A stretch of DNA of 7,046 nucleotides from Bacteroidales bacterium (GTDB lineage: Bacteria > Bacteroidota > Bacteroidia > Bacteroidales > ML635J-15). Location of the stretch: positions 1 through 7,046 of the forward strand of contig JAGOEF010000081.1 of assembly GCA_017997855.1 (NCBI GenBank). Reading direction: 5' to 3'. Below, one piece after another: positions 5,896-7,046 of this stretch (position 1 is its first letter; each line of letters begins with the position of its first letter). The notes beneath the pieces were generated by a model that did not search any database, was not told the origin of the DNA, and saw only the letters and a list, made by a program, of their open reading frames with translations. A program made the position numbers and the translations under genes.

Positions 5896-6212
5896 CCCTT
5901 CGCGAATCTTCTATTTCGTTGTGTATAAAAGTTTGTGTTTTCAATCGCGATGCTTTCCACTCTGGTCACAACCGGTTAATGTGTCACTGAAGATAGAGCG
6001 TGTAGATAGCATATTGGGATGGTGAGTATTGCCGAAATATCAAGACAAAAAGCCAAGAGAAAGAATGACTTTATTCATCACTCTACGTGACTAATCTGAA
6101 ATGTATAATTCAAACGCATTAAATTGGACAAGGCAATATATTTTTGTTTAAACCTAAGTAAGGAATAAGTGCAGTTTACTTTCGGTTTGTTAATAGATTT
6201 TGCACCAAAACC
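5896..6212. other. AT-rich spacer without a recognisable gene
   Basis: No credible open reading frame, tRNA or known RNA motif was found. Short palindromes (TCGCGA at 5945-5950, AACCGGTT at 5970-5977, GTTTAAAC at 6146-6153) and the 13-nt repeat copy TCAAGACAAAAAG at 6040-6052 are the only visible structure. No convincing terminator was found for the minus-strand tex gene, which ends at 6213. A TATTTTTG at 6139-6146 resembles a -7 element, but it lacks a spaced TTG and has no plus-strand gene downstream. Confidence 0.6.
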
Positions 6213-7046
6213 TTACACCTTGCGCAGCGATAGCTGAATCCTGCCCTTTTGCTTATCGATACCAATAATCCGTACACTGACGTGCTGGTGTATTTTTACA
6301 ATTTCGTTGGGATCTTTTATAAACCGGTCGGCCATGTTCGAGATGTGAATCAGTCCGTTTTGTTTGATGCCTATATCAACAAAAGCCCCGAAATTGGTAA
6401 TGTTTGTGATAATGCCCGGCAATTCCATCCCTTCGTGTAAATCGTCGATGCTGTGAATGCCGGCGGCAAACTCAAGCACTTTGGCTTTCTGACGCGGGTC
6501 GAGGCCGGGTTTTTCGAGCTCATGCATGATATCGGTCAATGTAGGAAGCCCGACGTTTCCGCTTACGTAGTTTTCGAGACGGATGGATGCCCTCAGCGAT
6601 TTGTCCGAAATCAGCTGGTGTACCGTGCAGTTCAGGTCTGCGGCCATTTTTTCGACAATGTGATAGCTTTCGGGATGTACGGCTGTGTTGTCGAGTGGAT
6701 TCGCCGCATCGCGTATCCTCAGGAATCCGGCTGCCTGTTCAAAGGCTTTTGGCCCGAGTCGTGTAACTTTCTTCAGTTGGTCTCTGGTTAAAAATGCCCC
6801 GTTTTCCTTGCGGTAATCCACAATGTTCTGAGCCAGCACCGGTCCGAGACCCGAGATATAGGTAAGCAGGTGTTTGCTGGCTGTGTTCAGATTGACACCC
6901 ACGCTGTTTACACAGCTTTCCACGGTGCGGTCGAGGCTGTCTTTAAGAAGTTTCTGATCAACATCGTGCTGATATTGCCCTACACCAATCGATTTCGGGT
7001 CGATTTTTACCAGTTCTGCCAATGGATCCACCAGCCTGCGTCCAAT
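6213..7046 (-). CDS. tex: Tex-like transcription accessory protein, C-terminal 277 residues (5' end beyond window)
   Basis: The minus-strand frame is open to the right edge, and the last 277 residues of a protein usually of about 700-780 are present. It opens in the highly conserved Tex stretch DPLAELVKIDPKSIGVGQYQHDV (residues 7-29 of the fragment; written in full only for recognition of the family's KIDPKSIGVGQYQHDV core). Next come two helix-hairpin-helix motifs (GLGPVLAQNIVDYR at about 66-79 and RLGPKAFEQAAGFLRI at about 96-111). The end is an S1 RNA-binding domain (about 206-277) with GIITNITNFGAFVDIG, GLIHIS and GRIQLSLRKV. The protein stops right after the S1 fold with no basic tail. 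Tex is a cytoplasmic nucleic-acid-binding protein linked to transcription and RNA handling. The YqgF-like and N-terminal parts lie outside the window. A GTG at 7029-7031 is internal, not the start: the frame continues upstream with IGRRL. The gene converges on the ATPase gene with 1049 bp between the stop codons. Confidence 0.95.
   Translation of the reverse strand: MGRRLVDPLAELVKIDPKSIGVGQYQHDVDQKLLKDSLDRTVESCVNSVGVNLNTASKHLLTYISGLGPVLAQNIVDYRKENGAFLTRDQLKKVTRLGPKAFEQAAGFLRIRDAANPLDNTAVHPESYHIVEKMAADLNCTVHQLISDKSLRASIRLENYVSGNVGLPTLTDIMHELEKPGLDPRQKAKVLEFAAGIHSIDDLHEGMELPGIITNITNFGAFVDIGIKQNGLIHISNMADRFIKDPNEIVKIHQHVSVRIIGIDKQKGRIQLSLRKV

Noticed and set aside
6169..6205. GTGCA..TGCAC inverted repeat as a terminator for tex
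   Set aside because: Only five base pairs with a 27-nt loop and no proper U-tract on the minus strand.
5164..6212. tRNA, RNase P RNA, SRP RNA, tmRNA, integron attC site or retron
   Set aside because: No T-loop GTTCGAATC-type sequence, no RNase P or SRP signature motifs, no integron core site pairs, and no reverse transcriptase or integrase gene nearby.

Overview
The window looks like chromosomal DNA from a member of the Bacteroidota, probably an environmental or gut-type member of the Bacteroidales. The evidence is indirect. Good matches to the Bacteroidota promoter pattern (TTG, about 19-20 bp, then TAnnTTTG) precede both complete genes. Start codons lack a Shine-Dalgarno sequence and have A-rich leaders. 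The left edge carries a GCGCCTTTGCGTCTT-type tandem repeat of a kind I recall from Bacteroidota intergenic DNA. The protein sequences also fit this phylum. The genus cannot be named from the sequence.

Layout from left to right. Bases 1-325 are a compound tandem repeat (about five and a half units of 56-59 bp in two subtypes, order A-B-B-B-A-A). A promoter at 375-404 leads into a 604-residue fused aconitase/isopropylmalate dehydratase-family hydro-lyase (428-2242), closed by a strong intrinsic terminator (2250-2305). The next spacer has two candidate promoters and a perfect inverted repeat. It drives an 894-residue PMCA-like P-type cation ATPase, probably a Ca2+ pump (2479-5163). A 1049-bp stretch without a credible gene follows (5164-6212). 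At the right edge, on the minus strand and converging on the ATPase gene, is the 3' third of tex, encoding an S1-domain nucleic-acid-binding protein (6213-7046, incomplete at its 5' end).

The three genes are ordinary housekeeping genes, each apparently its own transcription unit. They show no shared pathway: one is a carbon or amino-acid metabolism hydro-lyase, one a membrane cation pump, one a transcription accessory factor.

The least explained part is the ATPase-tex spacer. Between 5256 and 5867 it is packed with inverted repeats. One set nests into a three-way junction: a 27-bp closing stem (5414-5441 with 5541-5568) enclosing an 11-bp and a 9-bp hairpin, with an outer 11-bp stem (5384-5394 with 5581-5593). 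This may be a structured non-coding RNA, a miniature non-autonomous mobile element, or a dispersed intergenic repeat. The sequence alone cannot separate these. It is the best candidate here for something undescribed.
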